NCBI GenBank assembly: GCA_007922195.1
Contig: ML681994.1
Coordinates: 52,506,172 to 52,570,171 of the forward strand
Reading direction: 5' to 3'
Length of the DNA stretch: 64,000 nucleotides
Origin: Podocnemis expansa
Lineage: Eukaryota > Chordata > Testudines > Podocnemididae
Below are positions 11,146 through 23,000 of this stretch, piece after piece. Made by a program: the position numbers and the translations under genes. The notes below the pieces were generated by a model, which searched no databases, had not been told where the DNA came from, and saw only the letters and a program-made list of their open reading frames with translations. How positions within the stretch are numbered: the stretch's first letter is position 1; each line of letters starts with the position of its first letter.

Positions 11146-11713
11146 ATGGCGGCGGCCGCTGCCCCAGCGGAGGCGGCGCCGCTGGAGCCGAGCAGCCTGT
11201 CGCCGAAGGAGGAGGGGGAGCTGGAGGACGGCGAGATCAGCGACGACGACAATAACGGCTCGGAGCCCGCCCGCGGCCTCAGCAGCACCAGGCCCTACTC
11301 GAGGCGCAGGCCGCCTCCCGGCCTCGCCTCCTTCGCCGCCGCCGCCTCCTCGCGCCGCTTCCCGCGCTCGCGGCACCAGCCGCCCCCGGAGCTCGGCCAC
11401 CTGCACGGCCACGGCGGCTACCGGCCCAAGGAGCCGTTCCGCTCTCACGCGCCGCCGCCGCCGCCGCCCTCGTCGCGGCTGCCTCCGGCCTCCCACTCCC
11501 ACTCCGAGCCCGGCCCCCGGCTCTCCTTCTGGGAACGCAGCCACAACGCGCTGGACCGGTTCCGCTTCCGAGGCAGGCCCTACCGCGGCGGGGGCCGCTG
11601 GGGCAGGAGCCGGGGTGGGGGCGACCGAGGCGGCAACCCCCCCGGCAGGCCGCCCGGAGGCGGGGGAGGCGCTGGCTTCAGCCAGGGCTGGAGGGAGCCC
11701 TCTCCTCGGAAGT
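11146..11713 (+). CDS. ZFC3H1: ZFC3H1 exon 1 (residues 1-189)
   Basis: It encodes the poly-Ala start, overlapping EEGEL and EDGEI motifs at 22-31, a Pro/His-rich stretch and the conserved RPYRGGGRW Arg/Gly segment, ending in REPSPRK. The exon ends after one base of a Ser codon (phase 1). The donor at 11714 is GTATCCTT, the U12-type consensus. The in-frame sequence upstream has no ATG. Confidence 0.93.
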
Positions 11714-14024
11714 GTATCCTTGTGCTGGACGGCGGGCGAGGCGAGGCCTAGGCCCTGCTCCCTTCCTCGCCTGGGTGGGGCTGGGCGGCCGACAGCCGCC
11801 GGTGGGGTGGAGGAGGATTCGTTGCTCGGGGCCCGCGGCTGCGTAGCCTCCAACAGGAAAGCACCGTGAGCGTCGCCTATCCTTATCCGCAGGCTGCACC
11901 TCAGTGGTGCATTGCCCAGGGTGTGTGGAGAGGAGTTGGCGTGAAACTGAGTCACAGGAATCCTTGTTTGAGGCAAATAAAACCAAGGAGTCCTGGGGCA
12001 CCTACGGGCTAGCAGATTTATTTCGCGCATGAGCATTCGTGGGAGAAAATCTTGCTTCGTCACACGCTTAGAAGCATCTCCCGCGAAAGCTCGTGTGAAA
12101 AATAAATCTGTTAGTCTTTCAGTGCCACAGGACTCCTTGTTTTTTGCCGGTGTAGGCTAACCCGGCTGCCTCTTTGATCCTTGTTTGAGCCATACAGTGT
12201 CACCGTTAAGTATGCTTTGGTAGATGCAAAGCTCAGTGGCCTGTGTTCCACATGGCCTGATCCTGCCTGACCTGGCAGGAGAGCTGGGAAGCAGCTAAGC
12301 ACCCAGGGGAGAGAACTTTAACTATTGGAGAGTAATTATCTGAGCTGTGAAATTCCTCAGTCTGTAGTTTCACCTGCTGGCTGTAATGAAGCCAGTGTAT
12401 CTCCCAGGTTGCATTTAGCGCTATTACTGCTTACCTGTTACTGCTTGGAGGTAACTGTCATGCTTTAACTCTAACGCCACTGGGAACCATATGTATAGTG
12501 CAGCGGTTCCTGCCGTCTTCTCTGCCGTGGCACACCTTGATACTTTGAGGCGCACCAACGTATGTCTCTGAATGAACTCATGAATATTCATGAGTCAATC
12601 CAGAATTCAGAATAATTTTTCAAAAATTCCATGGCGTGCCTGCTCTGGCCTGATGGCACACCTGTGGGTAGAGCCCTGCACGGATACAAATACGTGGATC
12701 CATATCGGATCAGCATCCGCGAGAAAGGGTCTGGATATCTGTGTTGTGTCCGCAGGTGCAGATATGATATGTGGGTATCCGCGGATATCTGCATATTTGC
12801 AAGGCTCTAGCTCTGTGAAGATAAAAATATGTGGGCGTGTATCCAAAGAAATGGTCTGCGGATATCCGTGGATATCTGCCTGTTTGCAGGGCTCTGCCTA
12901 TGGGCTGTGGCACACTGGTTGGGAAACACTGGTTTAGTGTGTATGTCAAGTCCAGTGTTGTCTGATATGGTCATTTGTAATGGAGCCCTGCTTACTCGAG
13001 CACAAAGCCATAGATGCCAGATGGTTCTTGGATGCAGTTCTGTTAATCAGATGGTACAGTGTTGGTCAGACAGTCTGGACAGTGCCTTAATGGGCCTTCC
13101 TACAATAGGGGAAATGGCAAAACCAGTGAGGCAGCGTCGTGCATGTTGTATTGGTTAGATTGGTGTTTTTGTCTACAGTGGGAAGACCATCCATTGGTGC
13201 AGGGTCTAGAATGGATGTACTGAATTGGTGTGCAACGCAGCTTAATGCAAGTGTAGACCGGGATAAATGGCATGGTTTCAGAAATGGGTTAACACTTGTT
13301 CTCCATGGTTTTTAATGTTGTGCCGAAAAGAATGTTGTCCACACTTACAATTAAGTTACATTTATCGATTGTTCAGGTGTACCAGTTAGTCAGGTTATTT
13401 ATTGGCAATGGATATTTTCCTAGAGAAGCCAAGGGTTGAGGACTCGAGACCTGTTTGAAAGAGCCATCTTAAGCCTTAACCTAAGACTGTATTTGGTTTG
13501 AGGGAGAATGTGTCAATTAACAGCATGTTTTAGTTAACATATGAAGCTAACCATCAGAACATTACTTGACTCATAGGAATGTTTGTGTAGTGTTTTTTAT
13601 CTAAGAATTTCTATCCTGAGGCGGGAGAAAAACAAAATAAAGAAAGAAGGTTAAAAAGAAAAGTTTTTAATTTCTCATTAAAGTTTATCAGTTCCTATCC
13701 CTTTAACCAGTTCTGGTCCAAAAGGTGAATATAGCTCAATAATAGTGACCACAATGTAATTAAATTTAACATCCATTTAGGGGTAAAAAATGCCAAAGAG
13801 ATTCACCACAGTAGTATTTAACTTCAGAAGGGGGAACTGCAAAAATAAGCCAGTTAAATGGATATTAAAATGAACTGTGTAAAGGGTGAAATGCTTTAGA
13901 CTGTTAGACTGTATGACAATTACAGGTATTTAAGCAACACTGTAATAGAGAATCAAACTGGATACATACTTCTAATAAAGTAAGAATTTTAAAAAAAGTC
14001 TATCACTAAACCGGCGAGCAAAAG

Positions 14025-14058
<34 letters not shown>

Positions 14059-17000
14059 CTCTTTAAAAACTAATTAAGATCCTCGTCAGGAAGACAGAGC
14101 AGAGAATAAACTCTTATATCAAGTGTAAAAGTGTAATAAGGGCAGGTCCGGAATTTGGAGAGGAACACAAAGTAACCGAAGTTATTTTTGAGTGCCTCAG
14201 AAGCAGGAAGCCTGCCAAACAATCACTGGGGCTGCTGGCTGAATCGGTGCTAAAAGAGCACTCGAAGAAGACATTGCCATTGTACAGATGTCAAATGGGT
14301 TCTTGGCATCTGTGCTGACTGGAGAAGATGATGGGGAGATCCCCATATCTGAGCCATTCTTTTTAGAATATTCTTCTGAAGAATGATCTCAGATTAGTGC
14401 ATCATTAAAGTAGTTTTGGAGCAAATTGATAAATTAAAAAATGTCACCAGAACTCTGATAGTATTCGTCCAAGAGTCATGAAGAAACTCAGGTTGAAGTT
14501 GCACATTCACTAACTGACGTGTAGTTCTTTTAAATAAAGCTCTACCAGATGACTGGAGGGTAGCTAATATGTGATTGTTAAAAAAGGCATTAGAGGTGAT
14601 CTTGATAATTACAGGTTGATGAGCCTAACTTTAATACCAGCCAGATTGGTTGAAGTTGTAGTAAATAACATAATTGTTAGGTACATAGATAAACATAATA
14701 TCTTGGGAAAGAATTGACAGGGCTTTTGTGAAGAGAAAATCAAGCCTCCCCCAGATCTTTTAGAATGTTTGTGTTTCAACAAGTCTGTGGACAAGGGTGA
14801 CTAGATGTAATGTATTTTGGACTTTGAGAGACAGATTCCAATACCAAAAGTTCATAGTAAGTTAGCAGTCATAGCAGGGTCCTCTCATGGATCAGTGACC
14901 GTTAAAAGATTAAAAAACAAGGTTTGGAATAAATGGCCTGTTTTCATCATGGAGAGAAGTGAACAGTGGTGTACCCCTAGGATTTCTGCTGAGACTGGTG
15001 CTGTTCATTCTAGTCATAAATGACCTGGAAAAGGTGGTAAAGAGTGGGGTGGCAAAATTTGCAGATGATACAAATTTATTCAAGATGATGAGTTCCAAAG
15101 TTGACTGCATGGAATTACAGAGGGATCTTACTCACTTGAGTGACTAGGCAACAACATTGTATATGACATTCAATGTTAAGTGAAAATTAAACAGATTGGA
15201 AAAAATAATCCAAACTGCACATACAAAAGATGGGGTTTAAATCAGCTGTTATCACTCAAGAAATATCTTGGGATCATCATGTATAATTCTCTGAAAAATT
15301 TCAAGGTGCAGTGACAGTCAGAGCTAACAAGGGTAGGAACTACGAAGAAAGGGATGGAAAGTAACACAAAATATCAGAATGTCACGATATTAAATCCACA
15401 CTACCCACATCTTAACTATTGAGTGCAATTTTGTTCATCCTATCTCAGCAAAGATGTATTAAAATTAGAAATGATGTGGAGGAGGACAAAAAAAATGTTT
15501 AGCGGTTTGAGCCAGCTGCCAAATGATATGAAATTAAAAAGTTTGACTGTTCATCTTAGAAGAGACTATGTAAGGGAGGATATAATAGAAGTTTAAAAAA
15601 TAATGAATGGTATAAAGTGTTGTTTAGCCCTTCACATAACACAAGAACTTGGGGTCAGCTAATTAAATTAATAGGCAACAGGTTTAAAACAAAAGGAAGT
15701 ACTTCACACAGCACACCATCAGGTTGTGGAACTTACAGCCAGGGCAAGTTGTAAAGGTTAGAAGTATTAGTGGATTCAAAAAATGATTAGGTAAATTCAT
15801 GGAGGATAGCCCTGTCAATGGGTATTAGCCAAGGTGGTCAGGATTGTAATCTCATGCTGTGGGAGTTTCTCCAACTGCTGGAAGCTGGGTCTGAATGACA
15901 GGAAATGTCATTCAAGATTGTCCTGTGCTCTTCATTCCTGCTGGTACTGGTCCCTGTCAGAAGATAGGATATTGGGCTCAGGACCATTGGTCCTACTCTG
16001 TATTTTCATTTTTATATTTTATACATGTGTTTTGCTGATATTTTAAATCTGCAGATTAAATGAATTTGACTCTGCAATGTGGAACCCCAAAATTAGGCTT
16101 TTTTGGGTGGTGAAAATTCTGAACTGTTTCTAGCATTTGTTTTTCATCAGTTTTTAGTTGCTGAGTTGAAGGTTTCTCTAATCTGACTGATTATTGTACT
16201 CTGAAGATTTTGCAGAATGTCTTTAAGGATAACAGCTGTAATCTGTTGTTTTTACTTCAGCTTTCCTATCTCACTTGCTTTTTCTTAACTTAGTCTGAGA
16301 TGGTACCTGTGTACATCTTTTTTTAAGGATTTTTCACTATTTCCATTCATAAATTTACATTTATCAACACTGAATTTCATCTGTGGTTTTGTTGTCCGGT
16401 CATCCAGGTTAGTACGATTCCACTGTAGCTCTGCACGGTGTGCTTTGGACCTAACCATCTTAAGACACGTTCTTGACACATCAGGGCATTTCTCCTATTC
16501 TTAAAAACAAACAAAAAACCACTATGATCCAGTTCAGTGGTGTGCAAACTTTTTGCCTTGGGACCTAGTTGAAAAAAAATTATTTATGCCTGTTACTCAA
16601 CAATTACACCATCTTGAGCAATGCATTCTAGTCTTTCAGCGGTGGCAGCGGAGAGTCTGTGACCCAGTACTGGGTCCCCACCCATAGTTTGAAAACCACT
16701 GCTCTAGTTCTCTAACTTATTGTTCCTCAACTTTAGGTCATCTCATAGGAAATAAGAGAAATAAATACAGAATAGTTCTGCTTAATTTCAGCTATTTAGA
16801 CTCTTTTAAGTTATATTTTTAAAAATAAAAAAAAAAAAAAATCAACTTTACGATTGTTTGGTGATGCCCTCCAAATTTCCCATGTACGGGTATAGTTAAT
16901 GTTTTTATTTCTTAAACGTTGCAAAAGGAAAAAAGTATCAGTTTACAAATATTCCATTTGTGGTGGTTTGGGAATTACACTATTCTCAAATATTTTGATT

Positions 17001-20000
17001 TTTACTAAATATACATTTATAAGACTTTTGAATTATAAGAGGCATTTTTAGTATACACAATCTTAATTTTATAGTAACTATAAACTATGACAGGAAAATA
17101 ATCTTTAATAAGGTAAAATAATTTGCACTTGCCGTTGAGAATTATTTTTACATTACACAGCAATCTCACAAAGGTGGATGGGTGCGTGTGTACTTAGAGC
17201 GTGATCCATGACAGTCCACATGAAAGTCAAAGGCAGTCTTTCCATTAGCTGCTGGGAGTGGTGTATCGGGCCCCTGCTGCCAAGCCAGAATCCTGGAGAA
17301 CGTGGTGCCCATTGGGAATGCATGCATAGTAGCTGTGAAACAAAAATTTTTGGTCCTGGAAACTGGCTCCAAAACAGAGTACCGGTAGTACGTTTTTGAC
17401 TGTTATGGTGCAAGGTCTTGGAGTCCTCGGCTCCTTATGGTGTACTTTTTTTAGTTGATGTTGTTGGTTATCTGTGGCTTTAGCTCACTTGCCAGACATG
17501 ATTGCTATGAGTTTTAACTGTATTGTGGCTAGGTCTGAGCAATTTGTGCATAGTTAAGATGACTTATGCAAGAGCACATAGTCAGTGGCCAGGAAGTCTG
17601 GCACTCCCTAATTTGCTTTGTGCATGTCTAACCAGGTGAGTCTCTTTACTATCAGGCTCCATCAGTGGAATTCCATTGAGCCAGAGGTCAGGGGTGGTGG
17701 TGGTAGTGTGGAGAGAAAGGAGACTTGAAGCTCAAGGAATTGCTCAGCAAGGATAAACAGGAAGTCTCTAAAGGGAAAAAAAAAAAAATCTTCGCAACTA
17801 TTCTTAAATGTGGGATTTTCCTATCTTTTTTTGTCCAAAGTGTCCTGTGATGGAAATGTGAATTAAGGGAATTGAGCAGACAATCCCATGTGACAGTACA
17901 TAACTGATCAGTGTTATCTTTATATTTAGTTCTTAAGACTAATATAGAAAATATGCATATTAAGTGTATTTCTCAGATGCTTTGGTTTCAATAGAAGAGG
18001 AGGAGGGTTCAGCATGAGTTTATAATACAGTATTACAAATTGTTGCTTCATCTTCATTGATTATATTTTAAGCCCTACAATATTAAGGGCCAAAAAAGAT
18101 TAAATTTAATTTTCTTAATAAATAAATCAGCCAAAACATTCGGAAGATCCCCATCTAGAAAACAGAACTACTCTAAAAATGAAAACTCTGTGGAAGAAAG
18201 TTTTGAGGATCTTCTTCTGAAATACAAGCAGATTCAGCTTGAGCTTGAATGTATTAGTAAAGATGAAAAACTGGCTCTGAATAACAGAGAAGAAACTGTG
18301 CACCAAGATGATGCTAAAACAGCAAATGCTGAGGACCAAATAACTGTAGAAAATGTCAGTGTTACAAAAGAAGCTGTAAAAGAAGTGTCTCCTGAGGAGA
18401 AAAATCAGGTTATAGCTTTTCAGGCATTTGAACTGAAACCTCTCAGGCAAAAACTATCTACACCAGCTGAGAAGAACAGATTGAAGAAAACTAAAGATGG
18501 AACAAAACAGCTGCCGCAAAAATCTGAACTCTCGGAATCCAGTCAAGGTAACTATTAAACATTTCTGTCTGCTTTAATCTGCCATAGCAAGAATCTCTGT
18601 GATTTTTGCCTGGGTCAGGGCTTGACAAAACCTGGGTGCCAGGTCACCATGGCGACTGGCGTTTGTAGCCTGGCTCATGCCTCTGCTATGAAAGGCAATG
18701 GAAAGCACCCTCTGGCGACCAATAATAAAACTGCTGACACTTACTTGGGAGCCAATTTTGTTGAGCCCTGGCCTCGATATTTGGGAGGGTTGTACCTCTT
18801 TGAAATTTTGGACTTGAAACATCTTGATATTGTTAAACCGATTTTACATCAAATAACTCACTTTAAATTTTGAATTTGGAAGTTCTCTTAAAGTGTAACA
18901 TCGTCAGCGTTTAGTTTAGTTCAACATCTGATAAATATTTTCACAAATTCTTCTAATTTGAAGGTAAATAACTTGTTTGCGGAGAGAGCAGGGGAGGAGA
19001 ACAAAATTGGAACATTCCCCTTCTGGTGTTATATCTAAGTTTTTGACATTGTATGTCAGTGTATGATGGGGTATCAAACACAACACACTGGCTGAATGTG
19101 GCCTGTGACCCCCTTTTGTGCTCCACAGGACTATGCTCTCCCTAACAGAGAGAGGTCTTGCATACCCAGCACTCTCCAGTGACTGCAAGAGTGTCAGGTC
19201 TCCTGACATCAGGAAATGCTTGCTATGGAAGATTGCCTTCCATGAGACTACACTGTCTCCCGGAATACAGTTTTGCATATGCAGTATTCTGCTATGCCAT
19301 GAGAGTGCCATAGAATTTCTATATATGGTATGTATGGCACAGCTGAAGTACATCTAAGTCAAATCTAGACCGCCATAGCAAATGAGTTTGACGCCCCTGT
19401 GTATGAGAATCAGAAAGTGAAACTGATCGTAAGTAGCTGTCTGATCAGCCTTCTCCCTCTTTCTACATTAACTGTAGAAAGATAACATACAGCAGCACAT
19501 ATTAGAATAAGTTGGATTCTTGAAATGCAAAGATTTTTAGCTTTAATATCCTGAAGTAAGTTAAAAAAAAATAGTTCTATTATTAAGGCAGTGTCATTGA
19601 AAGCCATATGTGGGGACTCCTGACTGTGGCAACCTATTTAAAGGACTCTTGGTGCTCATATTATGCTATTCAGCTGTGTTCTTGTTAACTTCACTTTAAT
19701 TTAATTATGACAAGCCCTAATTTGAGTACTCTATTTGAAATAACTTGTAGCATGTTCTGATTTAATTTATTGTTAAAAGACAGGAACTGTGGCAGGCTTA
19801 AGTTTCATTGAAGATATTTTTGTAAATTTGTAGCTAGGGTAGGTAGAATACTAGTTGTGCTAAGAACTGACATATTGCTTTTGAAATATAGTTCATTTTC
19901 TTTTTTTTTTCTTAGCTAAATTGATAGTGTGAGACATCATGCTCACATCTGGAATCTTGATGGTTCATTTAATAATCTCTTGTTTTCTTCCTCCCTTTTT

Positions 20001-23000
20001 TCTCCTGGCTTTCTTATTATGAAATTAGAAAGTATGATGACAGAAGTGGAAGTTAAAGTTAAAAGTTAAAGCAGAAAGGGGAGGATAGAAATTTGATGAC
20101 AGTCTTACTCTCCATGGTGAGGTATTTGATAACTCAAGTGTATCTCTCGGTAGCAGAAATTTTACTGATTCTTGCCCGGAAGAACTTAAGTTGTAATATA
20201 AAACAAAGCACAGGGTAAGAGTTCATTCAGGTAAGGAAAGAAAGTTGGAGATATCATTAGGGAAAGAGGTAGGAAGGATTCAAGCAAGAAGTGGGTTTGA
20301 GGGAGGGCTAGATACAAGTTTGGTGAACAAAACTAGGAGGCTGTTCTAAATTGTAGCCACACCACAGAAGAAAGCATATATCAGCAAGAAGAGACAAACT
20401 AGTTTGAAGAATGGAACTAGGAAGCTTATAGGGAATAATTAGCAGGAGCATGAAAAATGTAAGATGAGCATTGAGAGTGAAGATGATTAGCTTGAGCATG
20501 AAACAGAGGAAATGAAGGAAGGAAATGTGAGAATAGTGTTTAAGGAAAATGTGTTAGACAAACAAGGCAGGGAAATGTGAAAACTAGGGAGGCCCAAAAG
20601 GTTATTACAGTAATCAAGGCGAAATGATAAATATGTGGGTGTGGCTTTAATACCAGGTTTGAAGAGGAGCTGTCATGGTCATGAAAGAATAAGAACTGAG
20701 TAAATATGTAGAAAAAGGAGTAAAACTATCACATCCATGCATCTTGGAAGTAAACAAGCTTTTAAAAAAGAGAGAGAACTTAAATACAAGAAAAGTTAAC
20801 TGTGTTGCAGGACACAGGACTGGAAGGGATTTCTTGCTTTAAGTCCAATCCCTTGTGGTCATGGACAACACTATGTAGTACGTATAGTTCATTCATAAAC
20901 TCATCAAGCTTCGTTTTTAGAATTGGTTAGGTGGTTTGTCCCCACTGCTTCTACTAGAAAGTTATTCCAGAACCCCAATTCTTTGATGGTTAGAAATGTT
21001 CTTGTAAATTGCAGCCTAATTTATTCATGGTTAGTTTTTACCCATTTGTTCTTGTGCCAGCTTATCTTTGGTGCTTAAATAACTCTTCTGCATTCCTGGT
21101 GTTTACTTCTGTGATATTTTTATGGAAAACAATCATATCACCCCTCAGCCTTTCTTTTGCTATTAGACCACAAGCCAAAAGTGAAAATGAATGCTGTAAT
21201 CTTCAGATGCACAACTCTTGTTTTTAATTCATATATAGCACCTAATCTGGTAGGAGCTAAACCCATTACATAAACGCTAAAAGCAGATCAGTTACATAAG
21301 CCACTGTCAAATTACGCTTGCATGAGGGTTATCATGTTTATCTCCAGTGTGCCTTAGATGGTCAATTGATGAAATAGAACTCAAATTAGCAATTGCAGTG
21401 CATAGTAATTAACTAGATACAAAACAGAATCTCTGGGCTTTGCACCATGGTCTGAGTCCTATCAGAACCTGGTTTGTGATCATCACTCAAGACTAAGCTT
21501 TTAAAAGTAAAGTGCTCAGCTAAGACTCCTGTTACAAATCTTAATTTTATCCCAGAATCAGATAGCAAGGGTATCCCAAGTGATTTCAGCAACTGCAAAT
21601 TGATACCTTGTGAGCACTGAGTATTTTTGAGATAAATGAGTGTACGATTCAGGGCTGCATACAGTAAACAGCGATTGTAAGACAATCTGTCTCCCCAGAT
21701 GTTTGTATCCCATGCTATTCAGATGTTCTGATGGGAGCATTTTATAGCTGAAGAGCTCTTTTAGGGCTTGTCTACATTAAAAATGCTGCAGTGGCAGAGC
21801 TGTCGCACTTTGCTGTAGCGTAGACCAGTGGTTTTCCACCTTTCAAGTCGCAATGCACTTGGTGGCATATTGCGACTCTATAGGACGTACCAGCGCCGCC
21901 GCCCCCCCCCCCCCTGTAATATCCAACTATCTCCTCAGCTCTTTGTAACACACTACTGGGTGGCAACACAGTGGTTGAGAACAGTGGAGACGGTACTTAC
22001 CCTGAGTGGAGAACTTCAATCTGGATAGGTAATTCTTCTCTCTAAGGGGAGGTCAATGCTGGCCGCCATTTTGATTGCAATAGAAAGATGATACACATCT
22101 TAAAACAACTTGCCAATTTCCCTTGTTACACACAGCGTTTCTGCTGCATTGAGTTGGAGGGGCTTCCCATTGACTCAGTGTAGCTCCAGTTACTAGGGTG
22201 ATCTTCAGTGTTTGACTTTTGATCAGCTGTGTGGGTTTTCGGAGACCCACTCAGTCTGTCGGGAAGGTCCATTTTATGACTGCAAATTTACTGCCTTCAG
22301 TGAAGACAAGCCCTAAGAGTAGGTAACTAGGTCGACCAGAGAATTGCCAGTCAACATAGACCCTTGGGTCAATTTACTGTGTTTGCGGGTTGGTTGCTTT
22401 GTTTGCAGTCGGCTTTCCCCTACGTCTGCTGGGGGCCAGGATTTCTGGTGCCGGCTTCTGGGAGCGAAGTAATGAGTTCATACTAGCTGCTAAGCACTCC
22501 CAGAACACCAGGCTGATGGCAGTGATTTTGCTACTGTCACTATGGATGTAGTCTGAGGTGCTGTTTGCATCCCTATTCAGTACACCCGATATTTTCATCA
22601 TCTCACTGCTGATTGTTGGCTGTATGATATGGATTAGTCTTTGCCCATTTCCGGAAGCTTGTAGTCTACTAATGCCACCACAATTAGTATTAATTGCACC
22701 TTTTCCAACCTTGACTCCAACAATTGAAGGGGCAATGGAGAGAAGGTCAATATTGAGGCATATGGTGTTAAGAAATGTACTTGCATGTGTTCTGTAGCTA
22801 AACAGGCTACAGTTTGGATGTGGAAAGGAAGGAAGTGCTATTAATCAATCCAATAATGTTAGTCTGCATCAGCTATTTTATGGATGAGTGCTTTTGCTTT
22901 TATACTTCAGTGTTTATTAGCATTTTAATGTAAGAGTTTATAATTCAGTGGTGCTATTAGTGTTCTTTACACTAAGTAAAATTTGGTATGTGAAGTTTTA

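Larger units (their letters stand above)
10430..11870. promoter_or_regulatory. CpG-island bidirectional promoter of ZFC3H1 and the THAP2 relic
   Basis: This interval is strikingly rich in C, G and CpG compared with the AT-rich DNA on both sides. It contains the first ZFC3H1 exon and the probable THAP2 exon 1 about 420 bp away in the opposite direction. Candidate sites are an ETS-like GCTTCCGGTGACG near 10660, a YY1-like AACATGGCGAG near 10827, a ZNF143-type site at 10913-10931 and TCTCGCGAGA at 10996-11005. No TATA box is apparent. The transcription start is not determined. Confidence 0.8.

Noticed and set aside
11711..11715. Use of the GT two bases upstream (11712-11713) as the exon 1 donor
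   Set aside because: It would put exon 2 out of frame; the donor at 11714 gives the conserved [10 protein letters not shown] junction.
10630..12063. A 477-codon open frame on the - strand across the promoter and ZFC3H1 exon 1
   Set aside because: It runs through a GC-rich CpG island, is the antisense shadow of exon 1, is dominated by Ala, Gly, Arg and Pro, and resembles no protein family.
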